Shown here: positions 35,555-47,134 of the stretch, one piece after another
Layout: each line of letters opens with the position of its first letter
Position numbering within the stretch: the stretch's first letter is position 1
Assembly: GCF_000151665.1 (NCBI RefSeq)
Contig: NW_013171839.1
Location: forward strand, 27,501 to 75,593
DNA: 48,093 bases
Source: Blastocystis hominis
Lineage: Eukaryota; Sar; Bigyra; Opalinata; Blastocystidae
Direction: 5' to 3'
Translations under genes and position numbers: made by a program
Notes under the pieces: model-generated
What the model was told of the DNA's origin: nothing
Databases searched by the model: none
The model's input: only the letters and a program-made list of their open reading frames with translations

Positions 35555-38500
35555 TCACTGCTCCCACATGAACATGCATCCGGATCGAACCATCGGATTG
35601 GTTTCCCCCTTCAGCACTTCATCGACGATCGTCCGCATCGAGTTTTTCATTCTTCGCTTTGCCTCCGCCCCGATCGCCAGCTCTACAAAACAAAACTTCC
35701 TCCCTTCTCTACCCTCAATCGCCTTCTCATTCATCACCGCGAACTTCTCCGGCGAATCCACCGCCTTCTGCACCAAGCACTCGAACGCTTCCTCCAGTCC
35801 ATGGCAAGCCAGCCACACGAAAACTACATCGAATCCGCTCCCAAACCAAACAGTTGCGACGCGATTCCGACGCTTCCGGCAGCTTCGCAAATTTGTTTTG
35901 GCTCGACTCCGCCCACTCTCCCCATCCATTCTCGTTGTGTGCGCGAACGCGGAGCTGGAGCCAGCGATGCAAAGGAAGCGGGGCCTCGAGGAAAACGTCT
36001 GTGCGTTACTCGAAAAGAGAAAGTCTGCAATTCAGTCGAAGCGAGCAGGGAAGCGAGAGAACCTGGTTCGAGAGAAGATCGACGATCTCGACGTCGAACT
36101 GGTCCGCGGCCGGAATTCCGGAGAGACGCGAAGAGTAGTCCCAGGTCCAAAGCGCGTGCGACGCATCGACCGTGAATTGCTGAATGGCGCTCGCGGGGAG
36201 CGGGACGCGGTAACTGTTCATCAGGAGCTGCATGCAGAGCAGCTGATTTTTCTGCTGCGCCAACTGGGCTATCAGGGAAGAATCGAGCACGTACGCTGAG
36301 CGCGGTGAGTCCGGAGGCGTTTTTCTGATCTCTCGTCGCGCCGTGGGACAGAGCGAACGCCAGGAAGGCGAGGTTGTTGTGCATCACCGCGATGTGCAGC
36401 AAGCCATCGCCGTCGCTGTTCATTTCGTTGATGTCGGCTCCCTTCTGGATCAAAAACTCGCCGAAGACCTCTTCGCGGCTCGCTCGGCTCTTCGCCAACG
36501 CGAACAGCAGCGGAGAAATGTGCTGCGCGGTCAAGTACTCCTTCCGGAACAGATATTCGAGAACGTTCGTGTTGGGAGCCAGCAGCGAGTACATCGCACA
36601 CGCGGGAATCCCCTCGATTTCTCCGTGGAGAAGATCCGCACCGCAGTTCTCGAGGTATTCGAGAATCGCCGTGGAGGACAGCATGCACGCGCAGTCAATC
36701 GGAGTCAATCCACTGAAGGACAGCTACAGATGATGAAAGCGAACGAGCGAGACCGCGTCCACGGCCTGGCTGATCGAGCAGCCCATGCTCAGCAGCGTGT
36801 CGATCATCGTTTCCGCATCGCCTTTCATGCCTTCCGACTGCAAAACCGCGTAGTGCAACGCCGGCAGACCGCAGGAACACACCGCCGTGCTCACTTCGTT
36901 CGCTGCTAACTGGAGCAACGAAGACGCCGAGTTCGAATCGATCGCGTTTTTCACCTGGACGTTGCCCTGCGTTTTGGTCTCGCGCGTCTCGTAGTTGATT
37001 TTCTGCATTCCGGTGACCGCCAAATAATCGCCCGACAGCGATTCATTCTGCGCGGGCTGCGGCTCTTGACTCAGCGTCGTGAAATCGAACCCGCTTTCCC
37101 ACTCTCCCCATCCATTCTTGTTGGCCAGTCGGATTTTGCAGCGATATGTGGTGGCCGGCGAGAGCTGAATCAGAGGAACGCGCACCGATTTCTGCGAGGC
37201 ATCGATGTCCATCACCATCGATTGAGGCGACTGCAGCAACGCAGCCTTCTTGTAGTTCACTTCCACGCGGCAGATCGTGAACAAGGGGTGAGCTTCTTGC
37301 AGGGTTGGAAGCACGACTGTGATGTACGCTTCCGTCCGTTTCGCTTGAATCGACGCCGATTCCACGACATCCGCAGGATCTGAGTAATGCTCCAGCAACT
37401 TCGTGATCGCCTTCGAGCCGTTTTCGCTGGAAAACTCGATCGCGTCCATCCCGTCCTACGTCATCATCGAGCGAATTCACAAAAACCCCGCACGTCTCAA
37501 GCGGGGAAATGCCCTGCTCCAGACAGAACTTCACCGTGGGCTCGTTTTTCGTGGAGATCGCAAAGAACAGCAAGTTCCACTCGCGCGGAGCGGGCGACTT
37601 AAACTGGCTGGAGAACCCTTTCGTGATCAAATAGGAGGCGACATGGACGTGCGTGTTGCTGATGGCCAGCACCAAAGCGTTGCGACCATGCTTATCGACC
37701 GCTTGGATTTGCTCGGTGGTCATGTGGTCCATCAAAATGCCGCACAGCTGCAGATAGCCTCGACTCGCGGCGAGCAGAAAGGGCGTCATGCCTGCCGAGT
37801 CCGTCATCGTGATATCGGCTCCGTGCTCCAGCAAATACGAAACGACTGGACCGTTGTTGTTGTAGACCGCGTAATGAAGCGCCGAGGTGCAAGCCTACGA
37901 CTGAAAGAGAGCGTCCGGACCCACTCCATTCACATCATTCACATCAATGTACCGGTTTTGAATGATCTCTTTCACGATCTCCAGCGCGCTGTCGGTCGCA
38001 GTGGAAGCAGCCACTTGCAGAATAGACATTCCATTCTTTTTGCGAAGCGTCTTCAGATCGGTTCCCTCGCTGACTTTTTGTCGCAGAACGTCTACACCCC
38101 CGGTGATGATTTGCTCCATCAACTTCACGCCGTTCATGGCAGGAATCTGCTTCTGAGTTTCCATGTTGCTTTGATCAATCGTCTTCCAGTCCACCTGGTG
38201 CTTCTGACTGCTCGGATTGATATGAATAAACGACGCTCGCAGCTTGATCAGAGGAATGGCTTCGGTGCGATCCCAGCGCTTATCGACTAGAATTCACACG
38301 GTTTCCATTCAGACCCTACTGTCCTTCGGACAAAACACCACGCCGTGCGAAAACTCGCTCCATCCGCACTTGTCAGCGCATCGCATGCGGATCTGATAGA
38401 CTTGGCGTGGATTCAGCCCAATCAGCTCATAGTAATTCTGAATTCGGTTCTCTTGCCGATTGGGCTCGATGCGATGTTCCAACGCAGAAGACTGATCTGC

Positions 38501-39790
38501 GAACGCTGAGCAAATCCCCTCCACTTGGGCTCGAACAGCCTCGTCCTCGTCGTCCTCCACGTCCGTCGCCTCTCCTTCCGCAAAGCTGTAGGAGGACTTG
38601 GGCACAGTTTCCTCGAAGGGAGTTTTTCCCAGCTGAATCGTGTCGATCGTTTTCCAGCTGTCGAACAGTTTTTGCTGCTTCAACTGGAATTCAGCGGCGG
38701 TGATCATGGGGTAGTAATTCTCCTTCTCCACGCGATGCCAGGTCACAATCAGCGACATGTCGTTCTGTGGATTCTTCTGGATTGAATCGATCACAGGCAT
38801 CGAAGGAGGCGAGCTCACTCGCTCCAGCAATTTTACACAGTCTTCAAAGCCGTTCTCTTTTGCAATCTGAATCGGAAGCTGACCACTGCTGTTCAGCACA
38901 CGAGCAAAGGCTCCACGATGGAGAAGAGACTTCATAACATTCACATCCCCCACATAACAAGCATGGTGCATGCACGTGTTCTTTTTCTAAGCCAATCAAT
39001 CATCGAACGAATCAACACACCTGGTCCATCTGGTTTATGTCGATATTGGAGTAACGGTAAAACAGGTGGAACAACTGGGGCTTGTTCACACGAATACTTT
39101 CCATAAGGATATTCCGACCGTCCTATAGAATCAAAATCCTTGAATAGAGTAAAAACAGTCGTATGAGTCTTTACATTCGCACCTTGAACCAGGAGCTCCA
39201 TGATACAAGAAGCAGAGCAGTCACTATCAATACTGAGAAGTAACGCATCTTTTCCATCCTACAATAGAATGGACTACCACCTGACCATAAAAATACCATG
39301 GTTTTAGCATTCAGATTCTTTATCAGCTTCTTATGCAAAAAATACTGGACGGTTTCGTTACACCCGTGCTCACAAGCAATATGAAGAGCATTTCGACCCG
39401 ACTAGAGTGTAATAGCACTATTACCAGCAATACTTTGTCCGTTTCATTAGGATCCACCCCAATCTCAATTAAATACTCTACTAAATCCACAAAGTTGTTG
39501 CTCGCTGCAAACAGCACAGCATTCATGTCATTCTACAAATGTTTACGAAATACAAGAAGTACACAATCTTTTTCAAAGACATTCGCATTCTTCTCAATGA
39601 GCAATTTAACAATATCCATATTTCCAAGAGTACAAGCAACAAGCAGCGCAGTCTTCCCATCCTTCGAGTTATTCATCAATTTAGTCTAAACTGCTTCTGA
39701 TTCGTCGATCGGATGCCCGGCTTCCAGACAACGCAAGATGCCATCGCTATCGTTGTTTTCGACGCATTCAATCAGTTCTAGACGCCCCAT
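35555..39790 (-). CDS. Large ankyrin-repeat/fibronectin type III protein
   Basis: This is the longest host gene here, over 1200 residues after splicing. It starts MGRLELIECVENNDSDGILRC, an ankyrin opening, and a 30-nt intron leads to DGKTALLVACTLGNMD. Blocks of ankyrin repeats alternate with at least three fibronectin type III domains recognised by their last strands (CADKCGWSEFSHG near 38350, NKNGWGEWESGF near 37100, NENGWGEWAESS near 35930). Such proteins act as binding scaffolds; no enzyme motif is visible. Many more 30-nt introns must exist and were not all placed. The C-terminal 90 residues (CHGLEEAFECLVQKAVDSPEKF) are unrecognised. TGA is encoded at 35555. Confidence 0.8.
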
Positions 39791-39917
39791 TTACTCTTTG
39801 CAGTTCTAAAAAAATAAAATCTGTGATATACGAAATAGTATCTGCTGTATGAGTTCAACACAACAATTGTAGAATTGTGACTGTTATTGCTTGCTTGAAC
39901 AAATAGTGAAGCAGTTA

Positions 39918-39958
39918 TATGCTCATTATCATCATCATCATTATTATTATTGTTGAAG
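39918..39958. repeat. ATC/ATT microsatellite
   Basis: Runs of ATC and ATT just downstream of the small membrane protein gene. Confidence 0.85.
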
Positions 39959-39967
39959 TACTTCAAG

Positions 39968-40378
39968 TTAGATGCACTTGCAGTGTGCGCTCTGATATCC
40001 CTGTGTCAGCTGCTCCGGAGTATCAGATTCCTTGGCCAACAATTCATACGTCTTTTTCGTCACATAAAAGATCCAGCATTGCAACAGAAAACCAGGAAGC
40101 GCTCCCGCCAACACCTTAAGATCGGTAATTCCGCCAACAACTCCTAGACACCAGATTACAAGCTTGACAATATGCCAGATATAATACTACAATAATATCA
40201 ATCTTACAAAACCTACACATTTCGCTTCACTAACATCCCATTTCTTACAAATTCTCATTCCAATGATCGGGAAATACAGGAATATCAATCCAAAGATAGA
40301 GATGCAGAATAAAATGCACTCGATAACAGCATAGATATATACAGCTTTCGCATATCCTAACAGATCAGGGTTCGCCAT
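39968..40378 (-). CDS. Small multi-pass membrane protein, unknown
   Basis: This chain of about 126 residues is formed by two exons joined over a 30-nt intron (40187-40216). The first exon, MANPDLLGYAKAVYIYAVIE, holds one or two hydrophobic stretches (ILFCISIFGLIFLYFPIIG). The second has more (YYIWHIVKLVIWCLGVVGG and LAGALPGFLLQCWIFYV), giving three or four membrane helices. The end carries several cysteines (SAHCKCI) that could be lipid-modified. No family recognised. TAA is encoded. Confidence 0.65.
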
Positions 40379-41311
40379 TTTGAATTTATAAATAAATTAT
40401 GATTTTTATTTCTAATGTGGAGAATGGAATCGAATTCGGAGGATAGTGCACAAAATAGAATAAGACTATACTTGAAATGTATTATTAATTGATTCTGCTA
40501 CAATGGATTCGTTGTTACGTTCATTAATAGTTAGCATTATATTAGCTTACGACAAAAAACAAATACCTTATCTACATTTTGTATATGAAATGAACAACTT
40601 CAAATCATTATTCAGGTTATCACTGATCATTCCAAACAATCAAGTTTCAATGTCAATGGCCCTAATTCGATATTTTATCACATTTGCTTGTAACAATTCT
40701 GAATCATGAATGAAGAGTGATCTATTGTAAAAGACCACACAGTTTTTCTTCTTGGATAATATTGTAACTATTTTAAGCAGATTTAAATGTTTTTCACTAA
40801 AAAAGGTGATGATAACGAATCGGTTCTATTTAGTTTGTAATCATCTCTAAACGCCTATATAAACAAAAATAATTGATTTAGCTATGGTATATATATATAT
40901 AATTTATAGATAGATAAATAATGTCTAAACAACAATTAATGGTAAAAGGAATAAGAGAACGACTATTTTGTAACGTATGATTATTATAATATTCAGTATT
41001 TCTTGCATTATAGATGTCTCGTTCAATGAATCAAAATAGAATAATCAAATAACAATGATTGCATTAGAAACTATTAGTAGTCATTGTTCTAATACAATAA
41101 TCATAAATTAAAACTATTTTTGGGATTATTCTTTTTATCAAACCCCCATATTTGAAATTGAATATATGTAGGAATCTATGCATATACAGATATAGAAACA
41201 TATATATATATATATAGTAGTAGGGAAAAGGCGATAGATGCGCGAAAATCCATTTTCTACCAAATAACCGCGGTGAACTTTTTTCGACCATTTTTCGACC
41301 ATTTTTCGGCC
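40379..41311. other. AT-rich interval, no firm gene
   Basis: The stretch is very AT-rich. A 68-codon open frame at 40503 shows no recognisable features and is probably chance. Short TA runs lie near 40890 and 41200. A run of CGACCATTTTT-like units at about 41276-41320 leads into the 79-base tandem repeat. Confidence 0.5.
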
Positions 41312-41470
41312 ATTTTCTGCCATTGTCTACCTGCTCACCTCGATGTCCATAACAAGAAACGCGCGGAAACCCATGACTGCCATTTCCACCATTTTCTGCC
41401 ATTGTCTACCTGCTCACCTCGATGTCCATAACAAGAAACGCGCGGAAACCCATGGCTGCCAATTTCGGCA
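41312..41470. repeat. 79-base tandem repeat, two copies
   Basis: A unit starting ATTTTCTGCCATTGTCTACC begins at 41312 and again at 41391, with very few differences between copies. Smaller 11-base units lie just before it. Its position between host genes and the first element gene suggests the terminal region of the Polinton-like element. Confidence 0.85.
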
Positions 41471-41546
41471 AATTTCTGCAATGTTAACCTGACTTCCATT
41501 GTAGGCCATGGTATCCATGGTTGTCCAAAGTGAAAGATTGCTTCCT

Positions 41547-44500
41547 TTACTTCAGTCTATAATGCCCGAATGCCAGTGTATGCACATTGTCGTCCAAGAT
41601 CCATCTCTTGTTGTCCGTGCAAGTCATGAGTGTCTTGGTTTGTTCTTTCGTGCTGATGTTGAAGGCCTGGTTGTTGATACGCTTGAAAGTACCTTCGATC
41701 ACTGCATCTTCCTTCTTCTCTGCCTCGAGGACACGCTTGTATAGTTCGATGTTCTTCACACTCATCCTCTCTCCATCGATCACGACGTTGCGAGGAACTC
41801 CCTTTGCTGCGTTGTGTACGACGTGTTTCTCATCAATCAGACAGTACATCTTCGGTCTTAGTCCCACGAACTCTGTGATACGATGTCCGTTGTGCTCATC
41901 CTTGAAGATGGGACCAGGCAACTTCTTGTTGAAGTTGAGGAACGATTCCAATGAAGGGAACTTGCTCTTGTCCACTTCATGCTCGTAATACTTCACGAGT
42001 TCTCCATAGAAGTAGCTCGTGTTATCCAATTCCGAGAAGTCGAATGATTTGTACATGTCACACATCTTGTGAACGATGTTAGCGCGATCGTGCAGTTGCA
42101 CGATGAGCGAATCCGTGTCCTGTCCCAACAACTCCACGTTATCGAATGTGTTCTTGAGCACGTTGTAGTAGAAATCGTAGATGATGTGTTTGGACATGTC
42201 GAGAATGGCGAACCCGATGAAGAACGGCTTCTCCACCCTGCGCACCGGTGTGTTCAGCTTGATGCCGATCAGATTCTCGGAATACATGGTTGTTCCAGCA
42301 ATCATGTCGTATCCGTGCTTCTGAATGATGGCCTCACGTTCATTCCACGTGTTGGCGAACTTCACCTTCATTCGCTTCAGTCCAGTCTCAACGAATTTGC
42401 CATAGGTTGAGTTTGCTAACAGCTTATACAGGTTCTTCTCCACAGTAGTCTTGGACTTGGCTCGTTTCTCACTGAGCATGTTCACGTATTCGAAGATGAA
42501 GGGTGCTTGTTTGAATCGGATGATGCGGTGGATGTGCGTGACGCGATATCCCTGTTGAAGACCCAATTGCAGCAGAGAGTAGTGCACGAGATATTTGCGT
42601 CGAGGTACAAGATCACAAATGAGTTTCGGTGTATTCACCTCTTTGACCTTGTCCACAATATCGTTCTTCGCTGCGTACTTCTTGATTCCGTCTGAGTACA
42701 TGCCTGCCTTCTGTACGGGGAAGAATGGCAAGTCATTGAATTTATCATGGAGTTCCACTGGTGCCTCGATATCGCATTCGATGAAGAACCCATATTTACC
42801 GAATGTCTTGAGTGATTGTACCCACCCATTCGGATCACGGTTGATCCTTTCCATTACTTCTCGTCGCTCGGGTACACCCACTAATTCGTAAGGCATCATT
42901 CTGTGCATGGCTCCACCATACAGGTTGTTGGCGTCGAGGTAGTAGATGGATGATTGCTCTCCGTTGTTGGCGGTGCTGTCAAGGTCGACTTTGGCATGCC
43001 TTTTCACGATCTGTGTGATGCCTCCTCGAAGGTTTTTGAGTAGACGCATGAAGTCATCGATCTCATTTGTCTCCATCAATCGAATTCCCTTGCTCTCATA
43101 GAACTCACCCATGCGGTTCAAGAACACTTTCACGAGTTGTTTCTCCTCAAGTCCCTCATTCGCGTTGATGCGCATGATGTACTGAGCCCATTTCCTTGCG
43201 AGGGTCATGAGGCTACTCTCGCTATGATCGCCCTCCATTGTGACCTTTAAGAAGAGCGAATAGGCCATTTGTGGTGCTGTGATGTAGTGCATGGGATCAA
43301 CACCGAATGCCTTCAGTGTGGTAACGCGGAAGTGCTCGAATGCATCAGCCATGAGAGTTACATCGAGTACATTGTACAACTCGTAGTACTCACCCCATGT
43401 CTTGATATCGAAGATCTTCCACAGTTTCACCATGTGATCATATTCGCCTTGGGGCATCATTTCTCCCTTCATATCATCAATGCATTGTTCACGAGAAGGA
43501 ATGGTGGTATTGTTCAATGTGTCGTACGATTTGATGAGACTGTAAAACATGGGTTCCTTCCGTGTCAACAGATCGATGTACTCGTCATTCCATTGCTTAC
43601 CTCGTGATTCACAGTACTTGCGTAGTTGTTGTTTGGTGTGCATGTACAAATCGAGGTTCCCTCCGAGTGTCTGTGCGACAATGGATCTGAGAGGACTGCT
43701 GATGAGCTTCAACGAGTCCTTGAATTGAATGCCATTGTATTCGATCTGCATCTCCTTGTCCTCAGTGGTTGGAATGACTTCCAAGGAGTCACTAGAGGTT
43801 GAATGAGCTGCGATGAGTTTCATGATGAATGTGAAGTCGTAGTGCGATCCATTGTGGAAGTATACGGGTAGACGATAGTTCTTCTTGTTGAACGAGAGTT
43901 GGAGATTGCACTTGGTACAACAGGTGCAGATGTACTGCCCTGCTTCGAAGTGACGTACCTCTCCCTTCCCTGTGGTGTATTCACCTGTCACATGTGCATG
44001 ATGTCGTACTTTGTCGTTATCCAGTTTCTTGTGACAGAAGGGACACACGGTTGTTGCACGAAAGTCCCTCTCGATGCTTGGAGAGTTCTCGAGTGGTAAT
44101 TCATCGAAGAGATACTCTTTCACTCTGCTCTGCAATTGTGTGAGATAGTCCATGAAAGGGCGAAGATCCTCTTCGCTCTCATGTGGTGCATGGAAGACTC
44201 GCAGTTGGCTGTCAATGGCTGGAATGCGAGACACGGCTAGACAGGATAACATGATGGGCTTGTGTTTGTTCTTGTCGTCAATGGCTGACTCGAAGTCAGC
44301 GTACACGACAACCGGTGCTGGCATTTCATATCGCTGGTTGGTGAATCGTAACCGAGTCTCCTCGTTCGACAAATCGTACTGATCACTCTCATCGACAAGT
44401 TCACGATGTGTTTGTACTTCGTGATCATGAACGGCTTTGCGAGATCCGAAGAAGTCGTTACAGAATCTGCACTTCGCGTTTCTTGAGAGATGTCTATTCT

Positions 44501-46058
44501 TTGCATCGTTCTGTCGTGTCACACGATGCTTGAAATCATTCACATCCTTGATGTACAAGAAGTGTTTGGGCGTTCCCTCAGGTAGATTCAGATCGTTCAA
44601 GATGCAGAGGGAGAGAGGAAGCTTCGTTCCCTTACCTTTGTACACGACATCGCATGTGAATAAATCGAATTGTTCCTTCGACTTATCGATGTACCCAGGT
44701 AAGAGTGTGACCTCGAATACATTGAGCGATACTTTCAACAATGCCTCCAATGCGGCGAATTTCTCTTCACTCGCATCGAAGGGTGTATTGTCACGAATGC
44801 CCATCGTCTCCTCTACTTCGTGAATGGTCACTCCAAATACCTTGTACTTGTCGGGTTGTTTCCACCACTTGTTGTACACGGTTGCATCGCCAATCTTGCG
44901 ATTCGCGACGATCTTATGCCCGCCTTCACTGGCCAGAATGAGGCACCGTTGTAGGCATCGGTTGTCATCGAAATCCGGGTTGAGCGCTGTGCGTCCGATG
45001 ACGAACGGTGTGTGCTGCTTGTACCCCACGAATGAGCGTAGTGGGAACATCTCGATATGGAAGCCGATCCAACCAGCGTATACAAAACCACTTCCCTCTG
45101 TCTCTTGTTCCTCTACGGCATTTCGGTACCACTTCAGGTACTCCTCGATCCACTCATCGATGCGATCTCGACGAACGATGCGGAGGTGTCCCAATCGATC
45201 ATCGGTGAGGTTGAGGATCTTGGAGTCTCCATCATGTGTCCACATGAGGTTGTATGCCATGATGGTGATGAAACATTGATTGTATTCACGCATACCATTG
45301 ATGATGAACTTTTTCAAGACTTCATTGAATTCATTTGTCTCATCGAATATGAGATTGATCGGTTCCACTTCCTCATCGCTCTTCTCACCCGGTAGTCGAA
45401 CCCACAGTCTGTTGTCAAAATCGTTGTTGAGACGGAAGTCCTTCTTGGTGCGCTTCTCCTTCACCCACTCCTTGTACATGTCTCCTTGTACGGTGTGATA
45501 ATACGTGAGTGCATACCCGAGTGACGAGTCGATCACATCACTCAATCGTCCCTGTGATACCTTGCGATCGAATCGTTCATATGCCTTATTGCGTCTCATT
45601 TCACGTCTCTTCTCCACGGTGTTCAGGTAACCGGGTAAGTGACGTTGTCGCTTCTCACCGAACTTGTGCCCATCCCACTCGTACTCGAGGTAGCGCTCGT
45701 TCCATGCTTTGCTTCCCACGACGAGATACTTGCGCTTTCCAGCAGGATCACGCACTCGTTTGCGTGACGGACGTTTCGGAGGCTCAGGGAAACTATCACT
45801 GTCATCATAGTGTTTCTCAACTTCACGTTTACGCAACCCACGTTTTGAGGGTGCGAAAAAGGCGATATATTCATCGGGTATATTTAATCCAAACACCTTT
45901 CTCGAGAGATAGGCTCTCGTGTCAGGCATGGTCTGATCGGTGAACGTATCGCCGATCATGTAGTACTTGGCGGCCAATCGTTTCCAGGTCGGTCCACCGA
46001 TTTTGATTTGTTTTCCAGTCTCAGGGTTGATAGTATATCCTACGCGTTGTGAACTCAT
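41547..46058 (-). CDS. Polinton-like protein-primed DNA polymerase B
   Basis: An open frame of 1503 residues with family B polymerase signatures including YLDANNLYG and QDTDSL, and a large N-terminal extension. Length fits polymerases of this element family. The first residues carry an NPxTGKxI motif also present in the small protein upstream. It looks whole. A TATATAA sequence lies directly before the ATG. Confidence 0.9.
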   Translation of the reverse strand: MSSQRVGYTINPETGKQIKIGGPTWKRLAAKYYMIGDTFTDQTMPDTRAYLSRKVFGLNIPDEYIAFFAPSKRGLRKREVEKHYDDSDSFPEPPKRPSRKRVRDPAGKRKYLVVGSKAWNERYLEYEWDGHKFGEKRQRHLPGYLNTVEKRREMRRNKAYERFDRKVSQGRLSDVIDSSLGYALTYYHTVQGDMYKEWVKEKRTKKDFRLNNDFDNRLWVRLPGEKSDEEVEPINLIFDETNEFNEVLKKFIINGMREYNQCFITIMAYNLMWTHDGDSKILNLTDDRLGHLRIVRRDRIDEWIEEYLKWYRNAVEEQETEGSGFVYAGWIGFHIEMFPLRSFVGYKQHTPFVIGRTALNPDFDDNRCLQRCLILASEGGHKIVANRKIGDATVYNKWWKQPDKYKVFGVTIHEVEETMGIRDNTPFDASEEKFAALEALLKVSLNVFEVTLLPGYIDKSKEQFDLFTCDVVYKGKGTKLPLSLCILNDLNLPEGTPKHFLYIKDVNDFKHRVTRQNDAKNRHLSRNAKCRFCNDFFGSRKAVHDHEVQTHRELVDESDQYDLSNEETRLRFTNQRYEMPAPVVVYADFESAIDDKNKHKPIMLSCLAVSRIPAIDSQLRVFHAPHESEEDLRPFMDYLTQLQSRVKEYLFDELPLENSPSIERDFRATTVCPFCHKKLDNDKVRHHAHVTGEYTTGKGEVRHFEAGQYICTCCTKCNLQLSFNKKNYRLPVYFHNGSHYDFTFIMKLIAAHSTSSDSLEVIPTTEDKEMQIEYNGIQFKDSLKLISSPLRSIVAQTLGGNLDLYMHTKQQLRKYCESRGKQWNDEYIDLLTRKEPMFYSLIKSYDTLNNTTIPSREQCIDDMKGEMMPQGEYDHMVKLWKIFDIKTWGEYYELYNVLDVTLMADAFEHFRVTTLKAFGVDPMHYITAPQMAYSLFLKVTMEGDHSESSLMTLARKWAQYIMRINANEGLEEKQLVKVFLNRMGEFYESKGIRLMETNEIDDFMRLLKNLRGGITQIVKRHAKVDLDSTANNGEQSSIYYLDANNLYGGAMHRMMPYELVGVPERREVMERINRDPNGWVQSLKTFGKYGFFIECDIEAPVELHDKFNDLPFFPVQKAGMYSDGIKKYAAKNDIVDKVKEVNTPKLICDLVPRRKYLVHYSLLQLGLQQGYRVTHIHRIIRFKQAPFIFEYVNMLSEKRAKSKTTVEKNLYKLLANSTYGKFVETGLKRMKVKFANTWNEREAIIQKHGYDMIAGTTMYSENLIGIKLNTPVRRVEKPFFIGFAILDMSKHIIYDFYYNVLKNTFDNVELLGQDTDSLIVQLHDRANIVHKMCDMYKSFDFSELDNTSYFYGELVKYYEHEVDKSKFPSLESFLNFNKKLPGPIFKDEHNGHRITEFVGLRPKMYCLIDEKHVVHNAAKGVPRNVVIDGERMSVKNIELYKRVLEAEKKEDAVIEGTFKRINNQAFNISTKEQTKTLMTCTDNKRWILDDNVHTLAFGHYRLK

Positions 46059-46135
46059 TTATATAAGGGTCACAAAATCTTTAAGTGGTGATACACGTGT
46101 GACCAAAGTGAAATAGTTAGGAGCTTGGCTTACTC

Positions 46136-46564
46136 CTAGAATGGGAAAATGGCATGACCATCCGCATCGTACTCGAATTCATCGATGTCGTAGAACTCGG
46201 ATTCCGATGAATCAGAATCACTAGAATTGGGGTCAGCGAATGCAATGCTAATGTCTGGATCATTATCGTATGCCTCAGCTTCTTCTTTGGTCATTTTCAC
46301 CCATTGTCCTTTTACGCGTCTATAGTTGTCATGGAGTAACTCGTAGTATGCTGTGCCACCAATAATCATGGAGCGATTGCTGGGAGAAAGTATTCTCGAC
46401 TTGGGAACATATTTTGTCGTATCTGGTGGTAAAGGTGTATCGTACAAGCGATTCAATTTCTCGTCGTACTTGTATCCACGCTTGAGAAGGTTCCAGAAGC
46501 GAACTCCGTTGATTTGAATTTCTCGTCCTGTGTTGGGATTCAAAGTGTGAGTAGGTCTATTCAT
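46136..46564 (-). CDS. Small element protein with NPxTGRxI motif
   Basis: This 142-residue protein is not identified. It starts MNRPTHTLNPNTGREIQING, sharing the NPxTGRxI...G motif with the start of the polymerase downstream, and ends in an acidic serine-rich tail. Similar short motifs occur in proteins of large DNA viruses; the role is unknown. Confidence 0.6.
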   Translation of the reverse strand: MNRPTHTLNPNTGREIQINGVRFWNLLKRGYKYDEKLNRLYDTPLPPDTTKYVPKSRILSPSNRSMIIGGTAYYELLHDNYRRVKGQWVKMTKEEAEAYDNDPDISIAFADPNSSDSDSSESEFYDIDEFEYDADGHAIFPF

Positions 46565-46614
46565 TTATATTTATATATTTATATTTTCTCTTTTAACCCT
46601 AGATGCTTCCCTAA

Positions 46615-47127
46615 ATGAAGTACAAGAAAACAGAGAACAACACATGGTCTTCCCTGGTACGCACTTGTGAGGACGAGAATATCGAACTCGCCGACATTAT
46701 CATTCACACCAAGTATCCGATCAATTCCGAGCGTCTATTCGGCTTCAGTGTTTGCTCCCCGCAAGCAAATGTGAACTGTGGTTTGATCTTGCACGACTAT
46801 GATTGCATGGAGATGACGTTGGATGAAACTCGTCCACCTTTGTTTACCGAGGATGAATGGGAGTATCTATTGCCTCAATTGAAATCCAATGGTCTGCTCG
46901 GTGTGCCTTTGAACGTTTTCTGTAGGACGTATGACACACAGCCTTATGTGGTACCTGTGGTAACCGAGAATCGTGCTGTTTACTTCTTCTCCAACTACTA
47001 TGTACGCGTGGTCTACAAAGTTGTGGATGATAAAGTGCCTCCCGAGTTGTCCGATCTGTTCATCGATGATGGCGCGTGTCTGAAGGGTGTGTACGTTCGT
47101 GCATATCAACGAAATCATCCAAAGTAA
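46615..47127 (+). CDS. Element protein of unknown function
   Basis: An open frame of 170 residues starting MKYKKTENNTWSSLV, mostly beta-like in composition, with no motif I recognise. It begins 50 bases from the start of the divergent small protein and is followed 7 bases later by the next frame on the same strand, so the two are probably co-expressed. Confidence 0.55.
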   Translation: MKYKKTENNTWSSLVRTCEDENIELADIIIHTKYPINSERLFGFSVCSPQANVNCGLILHDYDCMEMTLDETRPPLFTEDEWEYLLPQLKSNGLLGVPLNVFCRTYDTQPYVVPVVTENRAVYFFSNYYVRVVYKVVDDKVPPELSDLFIDDGACLKGVYVRAYQRNHPK

Positions 47128-47134
47128 AAAGTAA

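Noticed and set aside
40503-40709. Small open frame of 68 codons
   Set aside because: AT-rich spacer, no domain, no 3' motif nearby; length is compatible with chance.
41312-41470. CRISPR-like array
   Set aside because: Two direct 79-base copies without spacers in a eukaryotic genome are a tandem repeat, not an array.
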